15,370 nucleotides of DNA from NCBI GenBank assembly GCA_012513005.1, contig JAAZCZ010000004.1:1-15370 (forward strand), written 5' to 3'. The stretch comes from Oscillospiraceae bacterium. GTDB taxonomy: Bacteria; Bacillota; Clostridia; Oscillospirales; Oscillospiraceae. The notes below the pieces were generated by a model. The model saw only the letters and a list, made by a program, of their open reading frames with translations. It did no database searches and was not told the DNA's origin. The stretch's first letter is position 1. Each line of letters begins with the position of its first letter. Positions 14,071 to 15,370 of this stretch are shown one piece after another. The translations under genes were made by a program, and so were the position numbers.

Positions 14071-15069
14071 CTAACATATGCGCGGTAGCTGTGCTCCGCT
14101 TAGTTTTTGGAGGATTCTTCCGCCTCCGTACTTGGTTCTCAAAATCAGTTTTCCCGGATTTTCTTCCGTTACTTTTCCTATTATTTGTGCGTTTTTACCT
14201 TCTTTAGTTTTTCGCATTGCAGAAACTGCTTTTTCCGCCGTGTCTGCTGATACTATCGCTAAAATCTTGCCCTCGTTTGCAGAATATAGCGGGTCTAAGC
14301 CTAATATCTCGCAGGCTGCCTCCACTTTTGGCGCAATCGGTATTTTATCTTCAAATATTTCTATACCTAAATCGGTGTTTTCTATAAACTCGTTTAGCGT
14401 TGTGGCAACTCCGCCCCTTGTCGGGTCACGAAGCACCCTGACCCCGGCACCGGAATCTAATACCATGCTGCAAAGTTCGTTTAGAGATGCGCAGTCTGAA
14501 TTAATTTCCCCCTTAAGCATATCGCCTCGGGCAAGCATTACGGCAGCTCCGTGGTCTCCTGCCGTGCCTGAGAGAATAACGGCATCTCCGGGTTTTATAT
14601 TTTTTGGAGACAGACCTTTATGTTTTAGAAAGCCTATTCCCGATGTGTTAATAAAAATCCCGTCTGCCTTGCCGCGCTCTACTACCTTTGTATCTCCTGT
14701 GACTATTATAACTCCTGCTTTTTTTGCCTCGTTACTTATTGAGTTTACTATTTTTTTGAGTGTAGCAAAAGGAAGACCTTCTTCTATTATAAACGCTAAG
14801 CTCAGATACTTAGCTGTAGCCCCGCAGACTGAAATGTCGTTTACAGTGCCGCAGACACTAAGCTTGCCTATATCTCCTCCCGGAAAAAAAAGCGGTGAGA
14901 CTACAAAGCTGTCTGTTGAAAACACAAGCTCAGAAAAGCCTTCTACTATTGCCCCGTCACCGAGTTCGGAGAGCTTGTCGTTTCCGATTTGCGGCAAGAG
15001 TATGTTTTCTATGAGCTCTGAGGTCTTTTTGCCTCCGCTACCGTAGTCTAAAGTGATTAGTTCTTCCAT
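14071..15069 (-). CDS. hypE: Hydrogenase maturation protein HypE
   Basis: HypE dehydrates a carbamoyl group on its C-terminal cysteine to thiocyanate, using ATP, to supply the CN ligands of the NiFe centre; it works with HypF and HypD. This 332-residue copy is full length. It has the N-terminal DYGSGGKKTSELI, the ATP-site segments TDSFVVSPLFFPGG, CGTVNDISVCGA and VTGDTKVV, the RDPTRGGVAT motif, and ends exactly in PRIC, whose final cysteine (C332) carries the thiocyanate. The ribosome site AAAGGA is 12 bases from the ATG, rather far. It follows hypD by 38 bases and precedes mbhK, so maturation and structural genes are probably cotranscribed. Confidence 0.96.
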   Translation of the reverse strand: MEELITLDYGSGGKKTSELIENILLPQIGNDKLSELGDGAIVEGFSELVFSTDSFVVSPLFFPGGDIGKLSVCGTVNDISVCGATAKYLSLAFIIEEGLPFATLKKIVNSISNEAKKAGVIIVTGDTKVVERGKADGIFINTSGIGFLKHKGLSPKNIKPGDAVILSGTAGDHGAAVMLARGDMLKGEINSDCASLNELCSMVLDSGAGVRVLRDPTRGGVATTLNEFIENTDLGIEIFEDKIPIAPKVEAACEILGLDPLYSANEGKILAIVSADTAEKAVSAMRKTKEGKNAQIIGKVTEENPGKLILRTKYGGGRILQKLSGAQLPRIC

Positions 15070-15107
15070 TTATATAGTTATTCCTTTATATCTTACCGCA
15101 TAAGCTG

Positions 15108-15370
15108 TCAGAAATTGCTGTATTTATAAAAAGCTGCGCAGGCTCCTTCTGATGAAACCATACACGGACCTACCGGGTTTTCGGGTGTGCACTGCTTTGC
15201 AAAAAGTGAGCAGTCAACCGGCTCTTTTTTTCCTCTTATTATATCTCCGCAGCTGCAGGCTGTTTTGCTGCCTATTTTTTTCTTAGTAATTTCAAATTTA
15301 CTTGCAGCATCGTACTGCCTAAATTCGGGTCTTATTGCAAGTCCGCTATTTTCTATATCGCCGAGACCTC
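15108..15370 (-). CDS. hypD: Hydrogenase maturation protein HypD, C-terminal part (cut by window edge)
   Basis: This is the last 86 codons of hypD, ending with TGA at 15108-15110; the start lies beyond the window. HypD is the Fe-S scaffold on which, with HypC, the Fe(CN)2CO unit is built. The visible part begins GLGDIENSGLAIRPEFRQYD. It contains ACSCGDIIRG and the cysteine-rich end CSLFAKQC, then PVGPCMVSSEGAC, which includes the conserved cluster and thiol cysteines of the family, and ends FYKYSNF. No frameshift is seen. Its place upstream of hypE is the common hypDE order, and further hyp genes may lie beyond the edge. Confidence 0.93.
   Translation of the reverse strand, partial: GLGDIENSGLAIRPEFRQYDAASKFEITKKKIGSKTACSCGDIIRGKKEPVDCSLFAKQCTPENPVGPCMVSSEGACAAFYKYSNF

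Noticed and set aside
14078..15046. 322-codon plus-strand open frame opposite hypE.
   Set aside because: It is a shadow of hypE, with serine/proline-rich composition and no family resemblance, and hypE is complete with all motifs.

Overview
The window looks like a chromosomal segment of a strictly anaerobic member of the Bacillota, class Clostridia. The evidence is moderately AT-rich DNA, strong AAGGAGG-type ribosome binding sites before most genes, a DegV lipid-binding protein, a Crp/Fnr regulator of the cysteine-containing clostridial kind, a flavodiiron protein and an energy-conserving [NiFe] hydrogenase. I cannot fix the genus; an uncultured gut or rumen lineage is a guess.

Left part (1-2826, + strand): a shortened, partly degenerate homologue of the indolepyruvate:ferredoxin oxidoreductase alpha subunit, followed by a small Smr-like protein. 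A tRNA-Ser(UGA) comes next with its own good promoter. It is followed, with no visible terminator between, by a degV gene that ends in a strong intrinsic terminator.

Middle (2848-5692): a Crp/Fnr-family regulator (- strand) is divergent from a large flavodiiron protein (+ strand) that carries a flavin-reductase domain and two short-spaced rubredoxin domains. The 137-bp intergenic region holds two inverted repeats. One is centred about 41.5 bp before the inferred start of the flavodiiron transcript, the class II position for Crp/Fnr activators.

Right part (5727-15370, - strand): one tightly packed cluster, transcribed leftward in the order hypD (cut by the window edge), hypE, mbhK, mbhL, hypA, mbhA (mrpE), mbhB (mrpF), mbhC (mrpG), mbhD, mbhE, mbhF (mrpB), mbhG (mrpC), mbhH (mrpD), mbhM, mbhJ, mbhN. 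It encodes a group 4d-like [NiFe] hydrogenase built on an Mrp-type cation antiporter, as in Pyrococcus furiosus Mbh. Reduced ferredoxin would deliver electrons through MbhN and MbhJ to the NiFe site in MbhL, giving H2. The released energy would drive ion movement through MbhM, MbhH and the Mrp-like subunits. All NiFe-binding cysteines are intact, which argues for a true hydrogenase and not a sulfur-reducing Mbx/Mbs relative. HypA, HypD and HypE supply maturation. The gene order differs from the archaeal prototype (K and L first, hypA inserted, M-J-N last), and MbhH appears to have absorbed MbhI as a C-terminal extension.

No gene-free stretch exceeds 300 bp. I saw no CRISPR array, insertion sequence, phage gene or origin.
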